A DNA stretch of 64,000 nt, taken from assembly GCF_030216305.1 (NCBI RefSeq), contig NZ_JASOKT010000008.1, positions 1-64,000 on the forward strand. The letters run 5' to 3'. The translations under genes and the position numbers were made by a program. A model generated the notes under the pieces. That model saw nothing but the letters and a program-made list of their open reading frames with translations. It ran no database searches and was not told the DNA's origin. The stretch's first letter is position 1. The number at the start of each line of letters is the position of its first letter. Of the stretch, positions 7,190-16,163 are shown in pieces. The DNA is from Actinotignum timonense (GTDB taxonomy: Bacteria > Actinomycetota > Actinomycetes > Actinomycetales > Actinomycetaceae).

Positions 7190-9742
7190 ATGGCCGGGAC
7201 TAATCTCACCCGCGCAGAAGCTGCGGAACGCGCGCAGATCGTAGCGACGCAGAATTACCGCATTGAACTTGATCTGACCACCGGGGAGGAAACTTTCACG
7301 GCGGTTACCGAAATTGATTTTGAGGCCACGCCGGGTGCCGATACGTTCCTCGACCTCATCGCGAAGTCGGTGGAGCGCGTGGTGCTTAACGGCGCGGAGC
7401 TCGACCCGGCCAGCTACCAGGATTCGCGCCTGCCGCTGCCCAACCTCGCGGCGCAGAACACGGTGCGGGTGGAATCCACCCAGTACTACTCGCGCACCGG
7501 TGAGGGCCTGCACCGTTACGTGGATCCGGCCGACGGCGAGGTCTACCTCTACTCCCAGTTTGAGGTGGCAGACGCGCGGCGGGTCTTCGCGAATTTTGAG
7601 CAGCCTGACCTCAAGGCGAATTTCACCTTTACGGTGACCGCGCCGGAGAACTGGAAGGTGTTCTCCGTGTCCCCCACCCCGGAGCCGGTGGCCCTGGGCG
7701 AAGGCAAGGCACGCTGGGATTTCACGCCCACCGAGCGCCTATCCACCTACCTGGTGGCGATTGTGGCCGGCCCCTACGAGGGCGTGGAAGGCGAACCCTT
7801 CCATTCCATCGACGGGCGCGATATTCCGCTGGGTGTGTACGCGCGTAAGTCGCTGGCTCCCTACCTGGATGCCGATGAGGTTTTCACCATCACCCGCCAG
7901 GGCTTCGAGTATTACGAAGCCAATTACGGGCATCCCTACCCGTTCCGCAAGTACGACCAGGTGTTCTGCCCGGAATACAATGCCGGCGCCATGGAGCACC
8001 CGGGCTTGGTAACCATCGTGGAAACCTATGTATTCCGCACCAAGCCCACCGGCGCGATTATCGACCGGCGCACCATCACCATCCTGCACGAACAGGCCCA
8101 TATGTGGTTCGGTGACCTGGTCACCATGAAGTGGTGGGATGACCTGTGGCTCAACGAATCATTCGCGGAATTCATGAGCCACCTGGCCGCCGCGAATAAC
8201 ACTCGCTGGAAGGATGCCTGGACCACCTTCCTCGCCTCTGAGAAGACCTGGGCGATCCAGCAGGATCAGCTTCCCTCCACCCACCCGATTGCCGCGGATA
8301 TTCGCGATCTGGAAGATGTGCTCGTCAATTTTGACGGCATTACCTACGGTAAGGGTGCTTCGGTGCTCAAGCAGCTGGTGGCGTACGTGGGGCAGGAACA
8401 ATTCCTGGCCGGGGTGCGGGCCTATATTGCTAAGCACAAGTGGGGCAATGCCACGCTCACCGACTTGCTAACCGAGCTGGAAGCTTCCTCCGGGCGCGAC
8501 CTCAAGGAATGGACCCGGGTGTGGCTGGAGGAATCCGGCGTCAATACCCTGCGGCCCGAAGTGGAGGCCAGCGGCGGGGTTATCGACCGGCTCACCGTGG
8601 TCCAGAGCAATGACGCGAACTCCTCGCTGCGCCCGCACCGTATCCGCATCGCCGGTTACGACCTGGACGGGGACGGGCTGCGCTGCGTGAAATCCGAATG
8701 GGTGGATATTGCCGGTGAGCGCACCGAGATCGCTTCCTTCAAGGGTGCCGAGCGCCCCGATCTTATTCTGCTCAACAGCCAGGACTGGGGCTACGCCAAG
8801 ATCCGCTTCGATGCCGATTCCTTCCGGGTAGCACTGGAGAATCTCGAGAAATTCGATAACCACCTGGATCGCTCCGTAGTGGTCTTCGCGGCGATGGATA
8901 TGATGCGCGACGGCGAACTCGACGCCCACACCTATGCCGATATCGCGCTGGCGGTGCTGGCGGATGAAACCGATGGCACCGTGCTGCGCGTGGTGCTCGG
9001 CTCCCTGCATTCCGCGGTAGAGCTCTACTCCAACCCGGCCACCCGCACCGAGTTCGCGGCGGCCGTTTCCGAGCGTATTTTCGAATTGGCGCTCACCGCC
9101 GCGCCGGGTTCGGATCGCCAGTTGCAGCTCATGGGTGCGGCGATGCGCCGGGCCGTAAGCGAGGAGCAGCTCGGCCTTATTGCCGGGTGGCGCGACGGCG
9201 TGGCCGTTCCGGAAGGCTACGACGTGGACCAGGAAGTGCGCTGGAATATCCTCATCGCCTTGGCGGCTAACGGGCGGGCCGATCAGGCCGATATTGACGC
9301 GGAGTTCGCCCGCGATTCTTCCTCCTTCGGGCAGATTTTCGCGGCCCAGGCCGAAGGTGCGCTGCCCGATAGCGCGGCCAAGGAAAAGGTTTGGGAAGAA
9401 ATCGTGCATCCGGAAACCAATACCCGCCAGCGCAACCTCGCGCTGGGAACCGGGCGTTCCTCCGCGGAGAGCGTGCGTGCCTACGCGGAGAAGTACTTCG
9501 CGGTGGCCAAGGACATGTGGGATAACAATTCGGTGGAAATCGCCTCGAATATGCTCGAGTATGCCTACCCTGCTCAGCTGGCCGGCCGTACCGACCTCGG
9601 GGTGGATCTGCTGGCCCTCGGCCAGGAATGGCTGGCCACCACGGATGCGGCGCCGGCTTGCCGGCGTATCGTCTCCGAGGTGGTGGACGGCACCGCCCGC
9701 GCGGTGCGCAACCAGGAAGCCGACCGGAAGGCTGGGAATTAG
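7190..9742 (+). CDS. pepN: Aminopeptidase N (M1 family)
   Basis: Zinc aminopeptidase of 850 residues that removes N-terminal residues from peptides in the cytoplasm. The exopeptidase motif is PEYNAGAMEH (the GAMEN equivalent, with His at the last place as in other actinobacterial PepN). The zinc motif HEQAH is at residues 300-304, with the third ligand E323 in NESFAEF. The C-terminal ERAP1-like helical domain occupies the last 300 residues. Start chosen at ATG 7190, preceded by AAAGGAAGCTTG; the upstream in-frame stretch has no ribosome site. The gene is monocistronic and ends before a strong hairpin at 9846-9890. Confidence 0.95.
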   Translation: MAGTNLTRAEAAERAQIVATQNYRIELDLTTGEETFTAVTEIDFEATPGADTFLDLIAKSVERVVLNGAELDPASYQDSRLPLPNLAAQNTVRVESTQYYSRTGEGLHRYVDPADGEVYLYSQFEVADARRVFANFEQPDLKANFTFTVTAPENWKVFSVSPTPEPVALGEGKARWDFTPTERLSTYLVAIVAGPYEGVEGEPFHSIDGRDIPLGVYARKSLAPYLDADEVFTITRQGFEYYEANYGHPYPFRKYDQVFCPEYNAGAMEHPGLVTIVETYVFRTKPTGAIIDRRTITILHEQAHMWFGDLVTMKWWDDLWLNESFAEFMSHLAAANNTRWKDAWTTFLASEKTWAIQQDQLPSTHPIAADIRDLEDVLVNFDGITYGKGASVLKQLVAYVGQEQFLAGVRAYIAKHKWGNATLTDLLTELEASSGRDLKEWTRVWLEESGVNTLRPEVEASGGVIDRLTVVQSNDANSSLRPHRIRIAGYDLDGDGLRCVKSEWVDIAGERTEIASFKGAERPDLILLNSQDWGYAKIRFDADSFRVALENLEKFDNHLDRSVVVFAAMDMMRDGELDAHTYADIALAVLADETDGTVLRVVLGSLHSAVELYSNPATRTEFAAAVSERIFELALTAAPGSDRQLQLMGAAMRRAVSEEQLGLIAGWRDGVAVPEGYDVDQEVRWNILIALAANGRADQADIDAEFARDSSSFGQIFAAQAEGALPDSAAKEKVWEEIVHPETNTRQRNLALGTGRSSAESVRAYAEKYFAVAKDMWDNNSVEIASNMLEYAYPAQLAGRTDLGVDLLALGQEWLATTDAAPACRRIVSEVVDGTARAVRNQEADRKAGN

Positions 9743-9845
9743 GCCGTAGCCCGATAGCGCGGCGTCGTCGCCGATAACCGGTAACCGAAAAGCGGTAACC
9801 GGTAAGAACGACGGCGCAAGCGGCTAGGCCGGTCCTGAAAACGAG

Positions 9846-9890
9846 AAGTGCCGGGGTGATCATCCTAGAAAGGTGACCACCCCGGCACTT
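9846..9890. terminator. Bidirectional hairpin between convergent pepN and enolase-family genes
   Basis: AAGTGCCGGGGTG (9846-9858) and CACCCCGGCACTT (9878-9890) form a perfect 13-bp stem around a 19-nt loop. It sits midway between two convergent genes and probably stops both transcripts. Confidence 0.8.
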
Positions 9891-9998
9891 GCCGTTTCCG
9901 GTTAGTTAGGGACAGTTGGTGCGATCAGGCGCGCAACTGCGCTGAAGGGATTAGCCCGGGACCACCCGGGAAGCAGCCGCGCAGATGCGAATCACGGA

Positions 9999-11132
9999 TC
10001 ACAGATCACGCTCCGTCAGCGAATAGGAGAATAGCGCTTCGCGCTCAACGCGCTCCCAATCCATATCAACACCAAGACCCGGAGTATCGCTTGCGACGAT
10101 ATTTCCTTCCTCATCGATTCGGAGCGGATTCGTGGCCGCATATTCCATAGGCTCAATCGGGAGGGCCTGCTCGAAGAAGCGGCAGTTGCCCATGCCCAAC
10201 ATGAGGCTAAGATTCGCTGCTTGCGAGAGCGTATAGCCCCAGGACTGCAACTCCACCTGCATGCCGTGAGCCTTAGCGAGGGACATGATATGGCGCGTTC
10301 CAGTGATACCACCGGCGAGCGTGGCATCAACCCGCAGATGATCCCAGGCTTCCCGGCTAATTCCTTGGGCAATTAACCCACCGCTGAGAATCTCGTTGCC
10401 AGCGGGAATGATCTCGATATCAAGCTTGCGACGCAACCACTGGTAGCCTTCCAGATCGGAATCACCCAGGGGTGCTTCAAACCACAGGTAGCCAAGCTCT
10501 TGGAGCCTCTTGCCCACCCGGAGCGCCTCGGTCCGGTCGTAGCGGCCTTCCACGTCAAGCATCCATGTCACATCGCGATCCCCAAAGGCTTTCGCCATCT
10601 CATCGACAAGCACGAGGTCCTTATCCGGGATGCACCAGGTATGGAATTTGATGGCGCGGTAGCCGGAATCCAGGTACTCCGCAACCTTCTCCAGGTACTC
10701 GTCAATAGTGAAGAAGAACGGGGTACTGGCATAGGCCGGGATAGAACGTTTCGCGCCGCCCAGGAGCTGGTAGAGCGGGAGATCCGCGGCTTTGGCAGTC
10801 AGATCCCACAGCGCGATATCGAGCGGGGCAACTGAGAGCGGAATCATCGAAGCACAGCGATTCGCCATGATTTTGTACAACGCCTCGCGATTCACCGCGT
10901 CCTTGCCAAGAATGGAGGGGGCTACGTGGCGAATAGCGTTACCCAGGGCAACGTCTACGCCACCTTCGGTCCACGAGATAGCGCCGCCCACCCCGTAGGT
11001 ATCTTGGCTGCGCACCCGCACCACGGTATTCGTTACATGCAGCTCATCGTAATACGAGGACGTGCGGTAAAGAGCTTGAGGATTGGTCAGGACGTATACA
11101 TCAATCTGATCAACAGGTAGCTTTAAGGTCAT
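9999..11132 (-). CDS. Enolase-superfamily enzyme (mandelate racemase/muconate lactonising type), copy 1
   Basis: Protein of 377 residues with the enolase-superfamily capping domain (1-130) and TIM barrel. Putative catalytic and metal sites in order: KFH on the second barrel strand, the metal ligands D (LDVEGRY), E (WFEAPL) and E (PAGNE), then DATLAGGITG. The K-x-H arrangement differs from the neighbouring paralogue. It is the last gene of a minus-strand operon with a BCCT transporter and a GntR regulator. It starts 46 bp after the paralogue's stop, with GGAG at a good distance. The likely reaction is epimerisation or dehydration of a carboxylate substrate imported by the BCCT protein; the exact substrate is unknown. 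Confidence 0.88.
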   Translation of the reverse strand: MTLKLPVDQIDVYVLTNPQALYRTSSYYDELHVTNTVVRVRSQDTYGVGGAISWTEGGVDVALGNAIRHVAPSILGKDAVNREALYKIMANRCASMIPLSVAPLDIALWDLTAKAADLPLYQLLGGAKRSIPAYASTPFFFTIDEYLEKVAEYLDSGYRAIKFHTWCIPDKDLVLVDEMAKAFGDRDVTWMLDVEGRYDRTEALRVGKRLQELGYLWFEAPLGDSDLEGYQWLRRKLDIEIIPAGNEILSGGLIAQGISREAWDHLRVDATLAGGITGTRHIMSLAKAHGMQVELQSWGYTLSQAANLSLMLGMGNCRFFEQALPIEPMEYAATNPLRIDEEGNIVASDTPGLGVDMDWERVEREALFSYSLTERDL

Positions 11133-11178
11133 TTTTTCTCCTTAGATAGATCAACCTTCGTTGGTTGGTTTTCTTGTT

Positions 11179-12312
11179 TTAGGACGGCATCTCCACCCGA
11201 TATCGGGCAATGAGATCTTCATTGAGTTCTATGCCCAAGCCCGGGGTGTCTCGAACGGGGATCTGCCCGTTTTCCAGGGTGAGCGGATTAGCCACTAAAT
11301 CGGTAAAGAGTGGGCTGGTGCTCTGGGAGTACTCGATAAGGTCGCCTCCCGGAAGTGCGGCTAGGAATTGCGCGGTTGCGGCAAGCAGAATACCGGTGCT
11401 GAAACCGTGCGGCACTACCCGGGTTCCCTGTTGCTCAGCGAGAGCGGCGATCTTACGCATCTCGGTGATTCCACCGGCGCGCGTAATATCCGGTTGCACA
11501 ATATCCGGCCGAGAGTTTCGGATGAATTCGTCGAATTCTGCGAGGGTTGCCAGCGGTTCCCCACCCGAAATCGGCACGGCAACGGATTCTCCGAGCCGCC
11601 TGAGCGCGGCGTGGTTATCAACATAGATCGGCTCCTCGACCCACATGAGCCGGTAATCACGCAGGCGTGCTATCTGTTCTGAGGCATAGCGTACGTTTTT
11701 CCAGCGATAGACCAGGTCCAGTGCAAGGCCAACGTTGTCGCCAATTGTCCGCCGCACCGCTGCTACCACTTTTTCATCGTGATCGGGATCGAGGCCAAAT
11801 TGTGCCCCGCCCATCTTGATGTCACGGAAGCCACGGCCGATGATCTCGGCGCTGATACGCTCATTTTCCGCGATATCGCTCGAGGGAATGAAAGTTCCAT
11901 AGGCCGGGATGGCATCACGTACTTTTCCGCCCAAGAGCCGGTGAATGGGAACACCGTAATACTGCGAAGCAATATCCCACAGGGCAATATCGATGGCGCT
12001 GATGGCATGAATGGCAGCACCGCGGCGTCCGAAATACGATGACTCGTCAAACATCTTGTGCCACAGGCGCTCAATATCAAGCGGGTTCTCACCCAGAAGA
12101 ATCGAACGCAATCCCCTACTACTGGAGTGTGATTCCGGAGTTTCAACAATGGCTTTGAGCACCGCGGGCGAACTATCGGATTCGCCAATTCCGGTTATGC
12201 CCTGGTCGGTATGGACACGAATAAGGAAGGCGTCTTCGCCCCATTCGCATGGTTCGTTCAGCGCCGGGACTCGTAGCCAAATAGCCTCAACGTCCGTAAT
12301 AGCTATGCTCAT
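11179..12312 (-). CDS. Enolase-superfamily enzyme (mandelate racemase type), copy 2
   Basis: Protein of 377 residues. The barrel carries IKMGG (Lys on strand 2), the metal ligands in LDLVYRW, VEEPI and GGEPL, then QPDITRAGG and PHGFSTG, whose His-Asp pair is the mandelate racemase-type general base. The N-terminal capping domain ends near HAISAIDIALWDI. The start codon overlaps the BCCT stop as ATGA, so the two are translationally coupled. With the downstream paralogue it may act in successive steps, or on opposite stereoisomers, of one pathway. Confidence 0.88.
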   Translation of the reverse strand: MSIAITDVEAIWLRVPALNEPCEWGEDAFLIRVHTDQGITGIGESDSSPAVLKAIVETPESHSSSRGLRSILLGENPLDIERLWHKMFDESSYFGRRGAAIHAISAIDIALWDIASQYYGVPIHRLLGGKVRDAIPAYGTFIPSSDIAENERISAEIIGRGFRDIKMGGAQFGLDPDHDEKVVAAVRRTIGDNVGLALDLVYRWKNVRYASEQIARLRDYRLMWVEEPIYVDNHAALRRLGESVAVPISGGEPLATLAEFDEFIRNSRPDIVQPDITRAGGITEMRKIAALAEQQGTRVVPHGFSTGILLAATAQFLAALPGGDLIEYSQSTSPLFTDLVANPLTLENGQIPVRDTPGLGIELNEDLIARYRVEMPS

Positions 12313-13961
12313 TGGGTACCTCCTGCTTCGAGATCGGTTGCGACCCGGCCTTCGGATTCGCTGTTATCTATGGGAAGTGTGATTTCTCCGGTCTTCGCAT
12401 CAAAGTATTTCAGGTCTCGCTTGAGCCATTTGATTAATCCGTAGATCTGGAGCGCTAGCAGGATAACGAATGGTACCGCGGTGAGAGTCAATCCAGTCTT
12501 GAGTGTTTCGAGATTGGCGTTGATCGCGATCATCGCGAAAGGAATCGCACTGAGCATGAGCACCCAGAACATTCTGAGGATACGGGCCGGATCCTTACCT
12601 GCCGGAAGATTGCGCGTACTGACGGTCGAAATTGTGAAGGCCGTGGCATCAAGATGCGAAGAAAGGAACAACAGCATAATGATGAAGTACACGATGGCGA
12701 AGATGGTACCCACGGGAAGATTCGCTAGGAGTGCCGCAACCGCAGATTCGCCGCTATCCTCCACCAAGATCTTCGGGGCATTAATGCCGCCGCTCACCAA
12801 TTCGTGAATTGAGTAACTGGACAGTACGCCGAACACGAACATGATGCCGGCTGCACCGCCACCGACGAGGCCGAAAACTACCTGCCGAATAGTTCTGCCT
12901 CGCGAGACGCGAGCAATGAAAATGGCTACGCCCGGAAGGTAGGACATCCAGTACAGCCAGTAGAAAACGGTCCAGTCGCGGGTGAAACTACCCCCGCCCA
13001 CCGGATCGGTGAAGAGGGACATGTGCACGAAGTTCTGGATCTCCAACCCCATGGCATTTGTTGCGTTGAGCGCAATGAACTCCGTTGGGCCGATGATGAG
13101 AACCACGAATGCGAAGAGGAATACGCCGACGACGGCAGCTCGGGCCAGCTTTTGCAATCCCGATGCCAATCCCGCATACGAGCTCAATCCAAAGAGCAGG
13201 GACGAGAACAGCAGAATAACCGTCTTGAGAATCAGGGAGTTCGAGATTCCGAAAATTCCGGAAAGACCAGCGGAAATAGTATTAACAGTTACCGTGACCG
13301 TGAGGATGAGCCCACCGAAGGTGGTGAAGAGGAAAATAATATCGATGACGCGCCCGAGCCAACCCTTAGCTTTGACCCGTCCGTTACTGACCGCTTCCAT
13401 ATTGCCGGCGTAACTGAGGTGTTTGCCGCGCCGAATATGGAAATAGTAGGCCATCGCGATACCGGCAATAACGTACATTGCCCACGGTGTGGGTCCCCAG
13501 TGGAAGAACGCATAGGCCAGACTCTGGTCCAGCGCTTCACGGGAGTGGGCTTCTAGGTTGAGACCCGGGGTGTTGTAATAATAGGCCCATTCCATGAATG
13601 CCCAGTACATCGTGGCGGAACCGAGCCCCGCACTGATGAACATAAAGAGCCAGCTAGGCGTTGAATATTCCGGTTTCCCGGCTCCCAGCTTGACGGAACC
13701 GATGCGGGAACAGGCAAGTACCAAGGCCATGGCAACGCAGAAGAATCCGAGGACCTGAATGGGAACACCGAATATTCGGGTGGAGCCATCAAAAAGGGTA
13801 CTTGCACCATTTTGGGCCTCATCAGGCCACATTAATAATGCGATAACTACAAGGGCAACAACGATGATTGACCCAATAACGAGAACATAATCAGGGCGGG
13901 ATTTTGCACCGTCAGTCGCGGTGGCAACCGACGATTTATCCCTCAACTTTTTCTCCGACAC
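12309..13961 (-). CDS. BCCT-family betaine/carnitine/choline transporter
   Basis: Membrane transporter of 550 residues with twelve predicted helices. The BCCT signature region WTVFYWLYWMSYLPGV is present, and the binding-region helix reads YWAFMEWAYYY, closer to the CaiT-like branch than to osmotic-stress BetP proteins. The cytoplasmic tails are short, so an osmosensory C-terminal helix is unlikely. Start is GTG after AAAGGAG. The gene follows the GntR regulator by 48 bp and overlaps the next enzyme gene. The context suggests uptake of a quaternary ammonium acid, such as a betaine or carnitine, as a nutrient rather than as an osmolyte. Confidence 0.9.
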   Translation of the reverse strand: MSEKKLRDKSSVATATDGAKSRPDYVLVIGSIIVVALVVIALLMWPDEAQNGASTLFDGSTRIFGVPIQVLGFFCVAMALVLACSRIGSVKLGAGKPEYSTPSWLFMFISAGLGSATMYWAFMEWAYYYNTPGLNLEAHSREALDQSLAYAFFHWGPTPWAMYVIAGIAMAYYFHIRRGKHLSYAGNMEAVSNGRVKAKGWLGRVIDIIFLFTTFGGLILTVTVTVNTISAGLSGIFGISNSLILKTVILLFSSLLFGLSSYAGLASGLQKLARAAVVGVFLFAFVVLIIGPTEFIALNATNAMGLEIQNFVHMSLFTDPVGGGSFTRDWTVFYWLYWMSYLPGVAIFIARVSRGRTIRQVVFGLVGGGAAGIMFVFGVLSSYSIHELVSGGINAPKILVEDSGESAVAALLANLPVGTIFAIVYFIIMLLFLSSHLDATAFTISTVSTRNLPAGKDPARILRMFWVLMLSAIPFAMIAINANLETLKTGLTLTAVPFVILLALQIYGLIKWLKRDLKYFDAKTGEITLPIDNSESEGRVATDLEAGGTQ

Positions 13962-14009
13962 GGAAATCTCCTTTGATTATCCAGACGACGGCGAGGAATT
14001 CTTATTTAT

Positions 14010-14660
14010 TCAATTGAGATAGTCGAGATAGGGTTTATTCGTTTCGATAATGTGCCGACCGAGCGCCTTTAGACTCTCCTCCTTATTGCCCGTTCGGAAA
14101 ACACGCAGTAATTCGCGATGATCTTCAACGAAGGTTGGCAAGGCACCCGATCTCCCCGTTTGCAAAGCAAAATGCATGCGGATTCGCGGATCGATAGCAT
14201 CCCAAACGCTCCGAACCGTATCGGACTGGGCTGCATCAACAATCAGACCATGGAAAGCGATATCAGCTTCGTTAAAAGCATCGATATCGCGGTCCAGTAC
14301 CGCTCTATCCATCAAGCGCACCAAGTTCTCTGCCTCATCAAAATAGTCAGAGTCCAAGGCGTCAAAAGCTTCACCGAGCGCAAACTGTTCTGTTTGCACG
14401 CGCAGCGGGAGAAGCAGACCCTCTACCTCGCGGCGTGAGATAGAAGCCACCACTGTCCCCGTATACGGAGTAGCCACCAAGAGACCTTGCAGTTCAAGAA
14501 CCACGAGAGCCTCACGCACCACGGTGCGGCTTACCCCGTAGGTCTCACAGATTTCTTGCTCAACAACACGGCTTTTAGGCTCGAGTTTCCCGGTGAGAAT
14601 CTTCTTACGTAATTCTTGGACAAGTCGATCCTTCATCGACAGTCGCACCAGTCGCGCCAT
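14010..14660 (-). CDS. GntR-family regulator, FadR/FCD type
   Basis: Regulator of 216 residues from the ATG at 14660, which has AAGGAGG 5 nt upstream. An in-frame start 39 nt further up lies inside the operator and is less likely. The winged HTH spans about 1-70 (MKDRLVQELR ... VSRTVVREALVVLE) and the FCD ligand-binding helical domain about 80-210, with metal-type His residues in AFHGLIVDAA and HRELL. It is the first gene of the operon that carries the BCCT transporter and two enolase-type enzymes. It is probably autoregulated through the palindrome just upstream and released by the transported substrate or an intermediate. Confidence 0.9.
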   Translation of the reverse strand: MARLVRLSMKDRLVQELRKKILTGKLEPKSRVVEQEICETYGVSRTVVREALVVLELQGLLVATPYTGTVVASISRREVEGLLLPLRVQTEQFALGEAFDALDSDYFDEAENLVRLMDRAVLDRDIDAFNEADIAFHGLIVDAAQSDTVRSVWDAIDPRIRMHFALQTGRSGALPTFVEDHRELLRVFRTGNKEESLKALGRHIIETNKPYLDYLN

Positions 14661-14679
14661 CAAAGCCTCCTTCGTTAGC

Positions 14680-14706
14680 GTCGATTGTATACAATCCACA
14701 ATCGAC
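14680..14706. promoter_or_regulatory. GntR operator
   Basis: GATTGTATACAATC (14683-14696) is a perfect 14-bp palindrome of FadR-subfamily type. It overlaps a second inverted repeat, GTCGATTGT (14680-14688) with ACAATCGAC (14698-14706). Both lie 20-46 bp before the regulator start codon, a good place for autorepression. Confidence 0.75.
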
Positions 14707-14914
14707 TGTCTAGAGGGTCGTATTCGTCTCGCTACTCTTTCTAGATCCGATCATAGTTCCCTCACACCCAAAGCACTCGAGCGCGAGTGCCAGCCGCTGC
14801 GAAGCTGAAACTATCCTGGATATTTTTATCATCACATTTCCTAATATCCTTTTATTACTTCGCTATAAACTTGTGGTGCAAACCGTCATATTCAAAGAAG
14901 AGGAAGACACCCCG

Positions 14915-16033
14915 ATGAAGCACCCGAGTTACCTGGCTGTTGCCGCCGCCGCAGCCACCGCCATGTTCATTCCAGCCGCGGCGCTCGGTGCCCCGGCCAC
15001 ATCCACCAGCCTGACGAGCAATCTTTCCCGCCCTGCCGCGGATACGAACAGAGATAAGGCCGCTGAGGAGAAGGCCGCCGCGGAAGCGGAACTGGCTCGG
15101 GTCACCGCTGATCTGGCCGCCGAAAAGGCGAAGGTTCCGGGCCTCGAAGAAGACCTCGCCGCCGCGCGCCAGCGCCTCGCGGATCAGGAAGCTCCCCTCG
15201 CCCCGCTGCGTGCGCAGCAGCAGGAGTTGAGCGCCGAATGCGGCAAGCTCGGCCCCGCCATTGCTAGCCAGGAGAAGAAACTGGCGCAGCTCCAGGCCAC
15301 GCTCACGGAAATTCAGGAAACTGAATACGCCACGATTGATGAGAAAAATGCGCTGGTGGTCAAGCGCACGCAGATGCAGCAGGCCGGCGCGGATGTGACG
15401 GAAATCAGCGCGCAGATTGACGCGCTGGAGAAGAAGCTCGAGCAGCTGCGCACCCAACAGCAGCAGCTCAATACCCAGATTTATACGCTCAAGCCGCTGA
15501 TCGAGGAGCTGCGCGGCGCGCAGGCACAGTGCCCGGCTATGGAGGCCGAGCTCGCCCAGCAGATCAAGGATGCGGAGGCCGCCGCCGCACCGGCGCGCGC
15601 CGAGGTCGCCGAGAAGGCCAAGGCTCTCGAGGCGGCGCAGGCCCGCGTGGCTACGCTCACCGAACGCGCCGCGGCGCTCGAGAAGAAGATCGCGGAGCTG
15701 AATGAGATTCTTGCCCGCCCGCTTCCCGCGCAGCCCGCGCAACCTTCCACGCCAGGTGTTACGACGACGCCGCCAGCCGGCCCCGCGGCCCCTCCAGCCG
15801 TCACCGGCACCCCGGCAGCCCCCTCCGCTCCAGCTGCCCCGGCAACCGCCGCCCCCGCGGCAACAAATACGCCCGCCGTAGCCACGGCGCCCACCGCAAC
15901 AGCAACACCCAAGGCCAGCGCAGCCAAGCCGCAACTGGCCAACTCAGGTGCGCAGCTGGGCGGCGCCATTGGCGCAGCCACGGTGCTCCTCGGAGCAGGC
16001 GGGGCGCTGGTGCTGCGGCGGGCGCGCCGCTAA
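14915..16033 (+). CDS. Secreted coiled-coil surface protein with sortase-like tail
   Basis: Predicted cell-wall protein of 372 residues. A signal peptide (about 1-26, ending AAALGA) is followed by a long Glu/Lys/Ala-rich coiled coil (about 45-265, DivIVA/RipA-like in composition) and a Pro/Ala/Thr-rich stalk (about 275-335). The C-terminus has the full sorting layout: LANSG at 341-345, a hydrophobic stretch of about 18 residues, and RRARR. LANSG resembles the LAXTG motif of class E sortases with Ser for Thr. Two cysteines in the coiled coil may form a disulfide. Start chosen at ATG 14915 after GAGGAAG; TATAAA at 14864-14869 may be its -10 box. Function unknown. Confidence 0.75.
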   Translation: MKHPSYLAVAAAAATAMFIPAAALGAPATSTSLTSNLSRPAADTNRDKAAEEKAAAEAELARVTADLAAEKAKVPGLEEDLAAARQRLADQEAPLAPLRAQQQELSAECGKLGPAIASQEKKLAQLQATLTEIQETEYATIDEKNALVVKRTQMQQAGADVTEISAQIDALEKKLEQLRTQQQQLNTQIYTLKPLIEELRGAQAQCPAMEAELAQQIKDAEAAAAPARAEVAEKAKALEAAQARVATLTERAAALEKKIAELNEILARPLPAQPAQPSTPGVTTTPPAGPAAPPAVTGTPAAPSAPAAPATAAPAATNTPAVATAPTATATPKASAAKPQLANSGAQLGGAIGAATVLLGAGGALVLRRARR

Positions 16034-16083
16034 GCACCAGTCCCAGCGTCTAGCAGGAAAGCTACATTCCTCGCATACAAGCC

Positions 16084-16117
16084 GAAGCGGCGGATCCCCA
16101 CAGGTATCCGCCGCTTC
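16084..16117. terminator. Hairpin terminator between convergent genes
   Basis: GAAGCGGCGGAT (16084-16095) pairs with ATCCGCCGCTTC (16106-16117), a 12-bp perfect stem with a 10-nt loop. It lies between the surface-protein gene and the GH32 gene, which converge. Confidence 0.8.
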
Positions 16118-16163
16118 GCCTATTACGCGCTGGTGCTGTTATGACACGGTGCCGCGCTGCCCT

